DNA of 64,000 nucleotides from Dugong dugon (lineage: Eukaryota; Chordata; Mammalia; Sirenia; Dugongidae). The translations under genes and the position numbers were made by a program. The DNA lies in the NCBI GenBank assembly GCA_030035585.1, contig CM057476.1, positions 19,328,501-19,392,500 on the forward strand, given 5' to 3'. This document shows, one piece after another, positions 1 through 11,400 of this stretch. The notes beneath the pieces are model-generated. The model ran no database searches. It saw nothing but the letters and a program-made list of their open reading frames with translations, and was not told where the DNA came from. How positions within the stretch are numbered: the stretch's first letter is position 1; each line of letters starts with the position of its first letter.

Positions 1-91
1 GGTAAAAATGGGGATGAAAATAGAACCTACCTCTGTGAGGTTGTTTTGAGAATGAGATGAGATTACCACAGTGTCTAGCATACAGTAAAAA

Positions 92-303
92 TAAAAAAAC
101 CAAACCCGATGCCGTCTAGTTGATTCTGACTCATGGTGACCTCGTGTATGTCAGAATAGAACTACACGCCCTGTGGTTTTCAATGGCTGTTATCTTACAA
201 AAGTAGATCACCAGGCCTTTCTTCCACAGCACCATTGGGTAGATTTGAACTGCCAACCTTTTGGTTAATAGCTGAGCGCAAACCATTTGTGCCACCCAGG
301 GAC
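92..303 (-). repeat. AfroSINE
   Basis: Reversed SINE in USP30 intron 1: tail aaaccaaacccgatgccg, head ttgtgccacccagggac. Confidence 0.9.
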
Positions 304-456
304 TTTATGCACTAAAATGTTAGTGCTTGATTAAGGGATATGAAGAACACTTGTAAAGAGCTTTAGCATTTCTATGATAGTCCTTTTTAACCTTTCTGGG
401 CACTCTTGTGAATGTAAAAGTCAGCAGAGTGATGCATTAAGAAGCTTCTGAGATTA

Positions 457-820
457 TACACCCACTCCTCACTTATGGACATGGTTAGCTTCCAAAGACC
501 AGGTTGTTATGCAAAAATTGGCATTATGTGAAAATGGAGGATGACCACATGAGATCACAAAATGGAGGATGACTACATCATTACATAGTTGCCAAATTAC
601 ATCATTACATAACTGCCAAACCTCTGAGAATTGTGGCCCACCCAAGTTGACACATAACCTTAACCATCACAGCCAGTGTTACTCTCTCCTTGCACCTGGG
701 CGTTTGTTACTACCAGACATATGTTGTTAATGCACAAAGTAGTTGGAGAGGAGATTTTTTTTACTATTGTAAATGCGAAATGTTGGATAACGAGATAGTC
801 GTAAGTGAGGAGTGGGTGTA
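457..820. mobile_element. Tc1/mariner-type DNA transposon, non-autonomous
   Basis: Terminal inverted repeats CACCCACTCCTCACTTA (from 459) and its complement (to 818), flanked by TA on both sides, as expected of Tc1/mariner elements. About 360 bp with no ORF. It carries two short direct repeats inside (aaaatggaggatgac; acatcattacata). Confidence 0.75.
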
Positions 821-825
821 ATACT

Positions 826-1290
826 TAATAGTAGTGGCTAACATTTATTAAGCTCTTACTGTATGCTCTTTGCATTGTTGTTGTTAGGTGCCATTGAGTT
901 GATTCTGACTCATAGCAAGCCACGTGTGCAGACTAGAACAGTGTCCCATAGGGTTTTCAAGGCTGTGACCTTTTGGAAGCAGATTGCCAGGCCTGTCTTC
1001 CAAGGCACATCTGGATGGGTTCGAACCACCAACCTTTCAGCTACTGGTTGTGCGCTTAACCGTTTGTGCCACCCAGGGACTTCTAGCTGATGCATTAATA
1101 CTTACTGAGTCCTCACAACAACCCTGTGAGGTAGGGCTCACGATTGTCTTCATTGTATAGATGATGAAGCCATGGTTCAGAAGGTGAAATGATGTCCTAG
1201 GAAGTAGCAAAGCCAGGATTTGAACCAGATTAATGTTATTCCGCTTTCTTAACCAAGCTCTGTGTACATTCTGTTGGCTGTCTTGGAAGA
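826..1290 (+). repeat. MIR SINE split by an AfroSINE
   Basis: gctaacatttattaagctct before and gagtcctcacaacaaccctg, gtagcaaagccaggatttga after the AfroSINE at 876-1083. Standard MIR core. Confidence 0.75.
876..1083 (-). repeat. AfroSINE in a MIR
   Basis: Starts ttgttgttgttaggtgccat, ends gccacccagggac. It splits the MIR at 826-1290. Confidence 0.9.
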
Positions 1291-1744
1291 ACAAAGGTTT
1301 GAAATTCATTTCTGAGCCACGACACTAGGAAAATGCTGGTTGTTGTAAGACCGAGTCACTGTTAGCGCCAGTAACTGTTCACAGGGTTAATGTGTACTGA
1401 ACTGAGATCAATACAAGACTCAAATTATCTAAACATTGGGTGAGATTATCACACACAAGTATACATATATACCAGACATTATACAGAATGTATGTTACAC
1501 GTGAATAGACACATATATGATTTACCTTGTTAGGTGGAAATACATAACTTTGTATAAGTGTTTTAAATTGATGGCGAAATGTCTTAATTTGTAGTAAAAG
1601 AATAACTTCAGTGTCCAAGTCAAGCCTGAAATTAAGAAGTCTTTGATTTTATAAATATTTAGAATATCTTTTATACTATTTTGTGGTCCCCTGCCCATTT
1701 AATATTCTAAAAGAGAAATCTATTTCTCTATCCTTTGCCAAATA

Positions 1745-2400
1745 TTCAATCATTCAGTAAATATTAGTGAGAACCTACTATGTGCCAGGGACAGTCTAGA
1801 CACTGAGGATATGTCAGTGAGTAAAACAAAGTTCCCTGCCTTTGGGGACTTTACCTTCTAGTTGAGGGAGAGAAACAAACATAGTGAATAAGTGAATTTT
1901 GTGTTAGAAGGTGGTAAGTGCTCTGGTAAAAGGGAAAAGTAGACACAGGTAGAAGGAACCAGGAGTGCAGGTTCAAATAGTGTGCTCAGGGTTGTTGTTG
2001 TGGTGCGCCGTCGAGTTGGTTCTGACTCATAGTGACCCTATAGAACTGCCCCATAGAGTTTGCTAGGCTGTGATCTTTACCGGAACAGATCACCAGGTCT
2101 TTCTCCTACAGAGTCGCTGGTGGGTTCAAGCTGTGGAACTTTCGGTTAGCAGCCAAGCACTTAACCATTGCTCCACCAGGGCTTCTTGTGTTCAAGGTAG
2201 GCCTCCTTGAGAAGTAAAGGAGGTGAGGGAGTGAGCCAAGCAGAGATCTGGGGGAAGAGCATTCCAAGCAGAGGAGCGGCCAGTGCAAAGGCCCTGGGGC
2301 AAGAACGTGTTTGTTGTGACCAGTGAGGTTGAAGCAGTGGAGAGGCTTTTCCTCTGAGTGAGATGGAGCTGTCGGAAGGTTGTGCTCTGACTTAGGTTTT
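1745..2400 (+). repeat. L2 LINE 3' part, split by an AfroSINE
   Basis: actatgtgccagggacagtc, tttggggactttaccttcta before and gagcattccaagcagaggag, agtgcaaaggccctggggca after the AfroSINE at 1993-2186: the usual order of an L2 end. Confidence 0.7.
1993..2186 (-). repeat. AfroSINE in an L2
   Basis: ttgttgttgtggtgcgccgt to ttgctccaccagggctt. Confidence 0.9.
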
Positions 2401-2544
2401 AAATTGTTAACGTCTAAACATGCTGATTTTCAAGACACAGTCCTATTATTTATTATTACTGAAACTTGAAAGTTAGGTATTTGGTGAGTGGTGGGTTATT
2501 TTGACTAAATGTTATTACTATGTACCTGTGTGTGTATATATATA

Positions 2545-2940
2545 GTCCCTGAGTGGCACAAACAGTTTATGCTCAACTGTGAATCTAAAGGTTGGTGGTT
2601 CAAACCCACTCAGCAGCACCTTCCATAAAGATTGTTGGAGTTGTGTGCTGTCAAGTCGATTCTGACTCATAGTGACCCTGTAGGACAGAGTAGAACTGCC
2701 CGTAGGGTTTCAAAGGCTATAATCTTTACAGAAGCAGACTGCCACATCCTTCTCCCACAGAGTGGCTGGTGGGTCAGAACCACTGACCTTTTGGTTAGCA
2801 GCTGAGTGCTTAACCTCTGCACCACAGGGCTCCTTCCATAAAGATTACAGTCAAGCAAAACCTATGGAGCAGTTCTACTTTGTAACACGTGGGGTCGCCA
2901 TGAGTCGGAATCGACACAGCAACATGCAACAACAACAACA
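2545..2940 (+). repeat. AfroSINE split by another AfroSINE
   Basis: Outer copy agtccctgagtggcacaaac to gtcggaatcgacacagcaac, cut at 2634-2831. Confidence 0.88.
2634..2831 (-). repeat. AfroSINE nested in an AfroSINE
   Basis: Inner reversed copy with target duplication CCTTCCATAAAGATT at 2619-2633 and 2832-2846. Confidence 0.9.
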
Positions 2941-3004
2941 TGTGTTTATATCCATGTATTGTGTTTGTGATGGGGGAAGACAGTAAACTTATTTTCTTTT
3001 TTAG

Positions 3005-3114
3005 ATACAAAGTCATGAAGAACTGGGGAGTTGTCGGTGGTATTGCTGCTGCGCTTGCAGCAGGAATATATGTTATTTGGGGTCCCATTACAGAAAGAAA
3101 GAAACGTAGAAAAG
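3005..3114 (+). CDS. USP30: USP30 exon 2: transmembrane anchor
   Basis: Starts after ttttttag with the last base of a split Arg codon and ends in a split Gly codon before gtaaga. It encodes YKVMKNWGVVGG, then an Ala/Gly/Ile-rich membrane segment (to YVIWGP) and the basic run ERKKRRK that follows it. The internal Met (YKVM) could start a shorter isoform; that is inference. Confidence 0.96.
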
Positions 3115-6100
3115 GTAAGAGAATGAGGCCATTACATCGTCTTCTGTAGGTTGGACCCAACCCCCTATTAGCACCTGATCCAAAAACAATACAAAAAATG
3201 GGGAGCAGTTCATTTTTTGTTCTCTTGTGTCTTTAAACCGAGGATCTCAGTTTTTGAAACAGTACTTTTTTTTAACCAGAAGTTAATTTTAATGACCCAT
3301 TATTTTACACCCTGCAGTAAAAAGATTTATATGCTCACTCTGCTCACAACTTGAGTTTCGAGCATGCTCTGTAATAAAGAATTTCAGGTGGTTTAATTGT
3401 CTAAGTGTTCTCTTTAGGATGGCAATTATATTTTTTGTTAGTACAACTTCATAATTATGTGATGCGTTTGTGGTTTTGCCGGCTAGCTGCTTGTTTTTGT
3501 TGTGTGCTGTCAAGTTGATCTTCAACTCATATCGACCCCATGTGACACAGTAGAACTGCCCCATGGGGGTTTTCTACGCTGTAATCTTTATGGAAGCAGA
3601 TCCCTGGGTCTTTCTCTCTCAGAGCCACTGGGTCGGTTTGAACCACCAACCTTTCGGTTAGCACCGGAGCGCTTAACCATTGCTCCACCAGGGCTCCCTG
3701 GCTAGCTGCTAGTCACTAGTAAACGTTTCAAGTGCATCTCTTCATTAATCAAAAATTCTGTTTCCTTGTTTTAAAAAATGCTCCTCTTTGAAATAAATGT
3801 TGCTGTACTTATGTTGATTAAAATTCAGCCAGAAAAGAAAGAAAGAAGGGATAGAGAAGCAAATGTGGCAAAATGTTGATCATTGTTAAATCTAGGGATG
3901 GTTACAATTAGATTTTTTATGTAATTCTCTTCTTTTGTACATGTTTTTGAGAACTCTCATAATAAAAAGGTGTTTAAAAAAATTTCAGCAGAATCAGGAA
4001 GTAAGTCAGATTTTGCTGATCCCCTTGCAGAAAGACTGATGATAATTGTTATGTATAGTGGTATCTTTCCCACTGATTGTTAAGATAAAAACAAAATTAT
4101 TGTTCTGGTGGAGTGACAACAGAACAATTGTTTTCTTCTGTTCTGAGAGCTACTGCTTTCTTATTCAAGTAGAGTGAGAGAGCAAGAGCAAGAAAGAATG
4201 AAGGGAGAGGAGAGATGGTTACTAAGTGTCTTTGTACATTGAACATGAACCAGGCTGTGCCAGACACCGCCATGGGTTTAAAAAGTAACACAGGATGGAG
4301 ACCCTTCTGTTGCATGCAGTCTCCTCAAGGAGGCAGTACTAGGGCTAGGCCTCGGCATGGGCTGAGCCCTTGTCCCCAGATCTCTGGATTAAAAGACCCT
4401 CTTAGATTAGAAGTCCAAATTCAAGGCCACCTTGCAGAACTGTGGTTTCTGAAGAGAGCTGGCCAAGTATAATGTGCTTTTCTCTTCTTCCCCTCGCTTT
4501 TCTTTTTTAGGGCTTGTTCCTGGCCTTGTCAACTTAGGGAACACATGCTTCATGAACTCCCTGCTGCAAGGCTTGTCTGCCTGCCCTGCTTTCATCAAGT
4601 GGCTGGAAGAGTTTACAAGCCAGTACACCCGGGATCAGAAGGAGCCCTCCCCACACCAGTATTTATCCTTAACACTGCTGCACCTCCTGAAAGGTATCGA
4701 GTTGGGAATTTATAGGGGATTGTGTGTATTTTCAGAGAAGCCCAAATGGCAGGCAAAGGGTTAACAGACTTAATGTCAAAAAAGATCATACAGATCCTTA
4801 TAGAAAAAAGCAAGAGGAGCCAGTAGATACAAACAGGTTTTGTTTGTTTGTTTATATCAAAGATGTAACCATTATTTTTAAAAGTTACTAGTTTTAAGAA
4901 CAGCTTTTTAGGAAAGGAAAAAACCCAACTGCCACGTAAACACTTTGATTGCAAGAAGAACTCTTATTTCAAAAACACTAAAGACAAAAAAATGCATCTT
5001 AAGTCTAGGAAGTAAGGTAATTTCACAAAAGAAGTAATACAAATTGCTAACAAACACTCAAATGTTCAACATGATCATCATCAAAGAAATATCAATTAAA
5101 TAATAGTGAGGTGCCATGGGAGCCCTGGTGGCACAGTGGTTAAGAGCTCGGCTGCTAACCAAAATGTCGGCAGTTCGAATTCACCAGGAGCTCCTTGGAA
5201 GCTCTATGGGGCAGTTCTACTCTGTCCTATAGGGTCGCTATGAGTCAGAATCGACTCTATGGCAACAGGTTTGGTTTGGTTTTGGAGGTACTATGTTTTA
5301 CCTGTTAGGCAAGATTAAAAAACAAATCCACAATCCTGGCTACACAGCAGTAGCTTGCAAAATGGTCATTATATATTATATCTATGGAAATAGTCAGAAA
5401 TGTGGACTGTGACACCAGCCTGGAAAATGAAGTTCTACAAACAAGTTCGGGAATGGCCGACCACTGTCCCCAGCTTGGAGAATCACACTATATATTGGTT
5501 TGGTAAGGGTTTTAAGAAGTCGCTTATCTAACTTGATGGTTTATTATAATTTATTTTATTTTTTGTTGTTGTTGAGATCACACATGGCAGAACACACACC
5601 AAGTGAACCTAACTTCATTTTTAAGCTGTTTTGACTGTAGATTGGTCTTTTTAGTTTTGTAATGACTGTTAACATCTGGAAGACATTTCACAGAACACAA
5701 TTTGGGAAATCCTAATGAATGCACAAATATCTCCAACACCTAGTTATAAGGGAAAAAAAGGAATGTAGTTGTCTTACAGTAGAATGGTTAAGCATAAATT
5801 TCTTCATAAATTAAGAAATTACATAATGTTTCTTTTTTTTTTAATGAAATAACAATACTACATAGCCATTAAGAATCATGTTCATGAAGTGTTTTTTAAA
5901 TTTGGAAAAGGGCATAGGCTATATTACGTTAAAAAGCGCAGGATACAAAATATATAATTTGACTTCATGGCCAGAACTTCCAAACATAAAAGGCTAGAGA
6001 GAAAAAAAGCCAAAATATTAGCAGTGGCAGTTTGGGGTTGCTCAAAAAAATACTTTTCTGAACCTGTAAAACTTTCAACAATAAGCATGTATTACTCTCA

Positions 6101-8311
6101 CAGAAAAAAGAAAAGAGTTAAAAAAACCCAGCTAAATAATCGCTTCACTGAGATATGTTCCCATAGGATCTCTGCTCGACCCTAAGAAATCTTTATGAAG
6201 CAAGTACTGTTCTTCTGTTTAAGAGGTGATGTGAGGATAATTTCTTTCACTATCCTGTGGAGAAAAGTATAGCATTCCAAAGACTGAAGAGCTAAAACGT
6301 CAGCCTAAGGTGTTCTGAATCAGGCTTAGTTGTTGTCTGAGCCGTGACCACATCCCTTCCGTCTTACTTTTCACATGTGTGACCCAGGACTGGGAACAGG
6401 ACCATCCTGGCCAGCCACACTTAAATATATGCTCTCTTCTCTGCTTCTGCTCCTTGGTGTCCTTTTTTTTTTTTTTTAACCTTGTTAGTAACTTTTTTAA
6501 TTGTTGTAAAAATATATATATAACACAACATTTGTCAGTTTAGCGTTGTTCACAATTCAGTGACACAAATTACATTAATGATGTGCGACCATCACCAGTA
6601 TTCATTGCCAGATTTTCCAGCACCATAGACAGAAGCTCAGTACTTCCTAAACGGTGACTCCCCCTTCCCTCCTCCCTCCAGCCCTTGGAAACTACTAATA
6701 AGCTTTGTTCAGTGTCTTTTATTTTGGTCTTTTAGAAGTCATCTTTAATGACAGAAGTAATACAGGAATGCATTCTCCTTGTAAAAACTTCGAACATTGC
6801 AGATAAGGCTAAAGTCCCCTTTATCACTTCCCCAGTCCTGTTCCTGTCCTTCCTTCCCAAAAGTAAGATCCGAGTATATCCTTCCAGACTGTTTTCCGTG
6901 CATTTAAATACATTTCTGCTGGTAATAGGGAACCCAGGGTCGAGAAGGGAGAGTGTTGACATGCCATGGGGTTGTTAACCAATGTTGTAAAACTATGTAT
7001 ACTGTTTAATGAGAAACTATTTGTTCTGTAAACCTTCATCTAAAGTACAATAAAAAAATTGTTTTTAAAAATTAAATAAATACGCTTCTGTGTACCCATA
7101 ACCAAAAACCAAACCTATTGCCATCAAGTCAGTTCCGACTCCTAGCAACCCTGTAGGACAGAGTAGAACTGCCCCATAGGGTTTCCAAGGAGCGGCTGGT
7201 GGATTCGAGCTGCTGACCTTTTGGTTAGCAGCCGACCTCTTAATCACTGTGCCACCTGGAAATTATATAGTATTGTTTTGTGTTTTCTCATAACCAGATA
7301 ACATAATATGCATTAAAGAAATGTCCATTCCATACATGGAGCTCGATCTCATTCATTTTATAGCTGCATGGAATCCATAATAGATACCACAGTTTATTTA
7401 GCTGTTTGCTCTTAGTTTCTCGTCATGATAAACAGGGACAGTGAGCAACCTTGTACATGCCACCTCATGCGCATGTGTACCTGTTTCTCTAGGGTGTTGT
7501 TACCTGCCATATCAGCCCCCCGACTCATGGCAACTCAGTGCACAACAGAATGAAATGCTGCCCAGTCCTGCACTGCCCCTGTGATCAGTTGTGGATCAGA
7601 CCATTGTGATCCGTAGGATTTTCATTGGCTGCTTTTCCCAAGTAGATTGCCAGGCCTTTCTTCCTAGTCTGCCTCTGTCTGGAAGCTCCACTGAAAACTG
7701 TTCAGCATCATAGCAACATGCAGTCAGCCACTCACAGATGGGTAGTGGCACATGAGGTGCATTGGCCAGGAATTGAACCTGAGTCTCCCGCATGGAAGGC
7801 AAGAATTCTACCACTGAACCCAATATCTCTTCTGTAGGCTAGATCCTGAGAAGAATTGCTGGATTGTAGGTGTCATGGTTCAAGTTGCATGTCAGCTTGG
7901 CTGGGCCATGATTCTCAATGGTCTGACAGTTGGCAGCTATGTAATAATGTAATCACCCCCATAATGAGATCTGTTATGAACAGCCAATCAGTTGAAAAAG
8001 TTTCCTTGGGGATGTGACATACATCCAATATAGGTGGACTTTCTGGCAAAGTTTGTTGGCTTTTGCTCACTCTGGATCCTGCAGCTGGCTCCTGTTCATC
8101 TGACCTCCCTTCTTGAGACTTGAGCTAGCAGTTTACCTGCCGACCTTAGGATTTGTCAGCCTCCACAACTTGTGAGCCAGAGGCCTGCTGTCTGAGCTGC
8201 CAATCTTGAGTTCACCAGCCCTGTGGCTATGTGAGTCAGGAAAAGCCTCCAGCCTAACTCACAGACTTGGGACTTTTCCAGCCTCAACAACATGAACCAT
8301 TTCTTTGAAAC

Positions 8312-8406
<95 letters not shown>

Positions 8407-11400
8407 CGCTTCACAGGTTTTGCTTCTCTAGAGAACCCAGAATAAGAGAAGGCTCTGGAACAGGTTCAGGCTGCCGTGCGAGCCACTCTGCCACTTGAGC
8501 CATATGATCCGGCTGATAGAATGATGCTTGAAATGTCAGTGACAGATAGAGATGCTGTTTGGAGTCTTTGGCAGGCCCGTATTGGTGAATCACAGCACAG
8601 ACCCTTAGAATTTTGGACCAAAGCCCTGCCATCCTCTGCAGATAACTTACTATCCTTTTGAGAAACAGCTTTTAGCTTGTTACTGGGCCTTAGTAGAGAC
8701 TGAATGCTTAACCATGGGACACCAAGTCACTATGCGGATTGAGCTGCCAGTCATGAACTGGGTGTTGTCTGACCCACAGAGTCATAAAGTTGGGCGTGCA
8801 CAGCAGCACTCCATCATTAAATGGAAGTAGTATATATGAGATCAGGCCTGAGCAGGACCTGAGGGCACAAGTAAGTTGCATGAGGAGGAGGCCCAAATGC
8901 TCATGGTCTCCACTCCTGTCACATTATCTACCCTCTCCCGGTCTGCACTTACCCCCTCATGGGGAGTTCCTTATGATCAGTTGACTGAGGAAGAGAAAAC
9001 TCGTGCCTGGTTTACAGATGGTGGATGGTTCTGTGCGATATGTAGGCGCTCGAAAGTGGACAGTGGCAGCACTGCAGCCCCTTGCTGGGACCTCCTTGAA
9101 GGACAGTGGTGAAGGGAAATCCTCCTAATGGGCAGAACTTCCAGCAGCGCGCCTGGTTGTTCACTTTTCTTGGAAGGAGAAATGGCCAGATGTGCGACTG
9201 TATACTGATTCATAGACTGTGGCCAGTGGTTTGGTTGGATGGTCAGGGACTTGGAAGGAAAATGATTGGAAAATTGATGACAAGGAGGATGAGAAAGAGG
9301 TATGGATAGACCTCTCTGAATGGGTCAAAGAAGTGAAGATACTTGTGTCTCATGTGAATACTAACCAAAGGGTGACCTCGGCGGAGGAGGATTTTAACAG
9401 TCAAGTTGATAGGATGATGCATTCTGTGGAAATCAGTCATTCTCTTTCCCTAGCCACTCCTCTTGTTGCCCAGTGGGCTCATGAACAAAGTGGCCATGAT
9501 GGTAGGGATAGAGGTTATGCATGGGCTCAGCAACGTGAACTTCGACTCACCAAGGCTGCCTTGGCTGCAGCCACTGCTGAGTGCCCAATCTGCCAGCAGC
9601 AGAGACCAGCACTGAGTCCCCAGTATGGCACCATTCCTCATGGTGATCAGCTGGCAACCTGGTAGCAGGTTAATTACATTGGACCACTTCCATCATGGAA
9701 AGGACAGTGTTTTGTTTTTACTGGAATACTGGAATAGACACTTAGTCTGGATATGGATTTGCCTTCCCTGCATGCAGTACTTCTGCCAAAAATACCATCC
9801 ATGGACTTAATAGGATGCTTTATCCACCGTCATGGTATCCCATACAGCATTGCCTGGGATCGAGGGGCTCACTTCGCAGCAAATGCAGTGCGGCAGTGGG
9901 CCCATGCTCATAGAATTCACTGGTCTTACCATATTCCCCATCATCCTGAAGCAGCTAGCTAGATAGAACAATGGAAAGGCCTTCTAAAGACATAATTATG
10001 GTGCCAGCTAGGTGGTGATACCTTGCAGGGTTGGGGCAGTGTTCTCCAAGAGGCTTTATATACTCTAAACCAGCATCCATAGCCAGGACCCATGGGTCCA
10101 GGAATCAAGGGGTAGAAATGGGAGTGGCACCACTCACTATGTTCCGGATTAAATTGTGTCCTCCAAAAACATCTGTCAACTTGGTTAGTCCACGATTCCC
10201 AGTATTGTGTGATTGTCTACCATTTTATCATCTAATATAATTTGCTTATGTGTTGTAAATCCTACCTCTATGATGTTAATGATATAGGATGAGCAGCAGT
10301 TATATTAATGAGGCAGGACTGAATCTACAAGATTAGGTTGTATCTTAAGCCAATCTGTTTTAAGATATAAAAGAGAGAAGTGAACAGAGAGACAAGGGGA
10401 CCTCATACCACCAAGAACGCAGTGTCAGGAGCAGAGCACGCCCTTTGGGCCTGGGATTCCTGCTTGGAGAAGATCCTAGACCAAGGGAAGATTGATGACA
10501 AGGACTTTACTATAGATCCAACAGAAAGAAAGCCTTCCCCTGGAGCTGCGCCCTGAATTTGGACTTCTAGCCTACTAGACTGTGAGAGAGTAAACTTCTG
10601 TTTGATAAGGCCATCCACCTGGGGTACTTCTGTTATAACAGCACTAGATAACCAAGACACTATCACCCCTTGTGACCCACTCACAAAATTTTTGCTTCCT
10701 GTCTCCACGACCCTATGCTCTGTGGGTCTAGAGGTCTTAGTTCCAAAGGCAGGAATGCCCCCACCAGGAGACACAACACTGATTCCATTGAACTGGAAGT
10801 TAAGGATGCTACCTGGCCACCTCAGGCTCCTTATGCCTCTGGATCAACAGGCAAAGAAGAGGGTTACTGTATTGGCTGGTGTGATTGACCCTGATTACCA
10901 AGAGGAACCCAATTCCAACATGACTACTAATGGCCTAGACACTTCACAAATGAGGATTTGGGTCACCCCACCAGGCAAAGAACCACAATTAGCTGAGGTG
11001 CTTGCTGAGGGTAAAGGGAACACGGAATGAGTGGTGGAAGAAGGTAGTTCTAAATACCAGCTACAACCACATGACCAGTTGCAGAAACAAGGACTATAAT
11101 TGTTACAAGTATTTCTTACTTGTATGCATGCATCAAATATTTTTGTTTTCCTCATTTATAAAATAAAAGATGTAAACAGGGTTAGTGCATTTTCGGTTGT
11201 ATACGTTTTAGTCATATCATGTTAGGCACAAGTATGACTTTGTAATTGTCTTTATTTAGAAATGTGTACAGGTGCCAAGTTGACAAGGGGTAGACTGTCA
11301 TCATTAAAGTTGTATGTCAGCTTGGCTGGGTCATGATTCTCAGTAGTTTGACAGTTATAGTGTAGTTTGGCAGCTATGCAATGTTGTAATCGCCTGCATA

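Noticed and set aside
1-3004. USP30 exon 1
   Set aside because: No sequence for the human N-terminus (MLSSRAEAAM) and no CpG-rich promoter is found; it must lie to the left.
5967-6185. 72-residue basic ORF
   Set aside because: Lies in worn L1/AT-rich intron; no family recognised, no splice signals.
7727-7815. tRNA-Gly gene on the - strand
   Set aside because: tRNA-like head of a SINE: changes in the stem regions and it runs straight into SINE body and RTE tail.
8292-8498. Open frame over the TC/TA run (Ser-Leu and Ile-Tyr repeats)
   Set aside because: It is a microsatellite in an LTR; the frame exists only because the repeat has no stops.
9219-9665. 148-residue ORF
   Set aside because: Part of the broken ERVL internal region, not a host gene.
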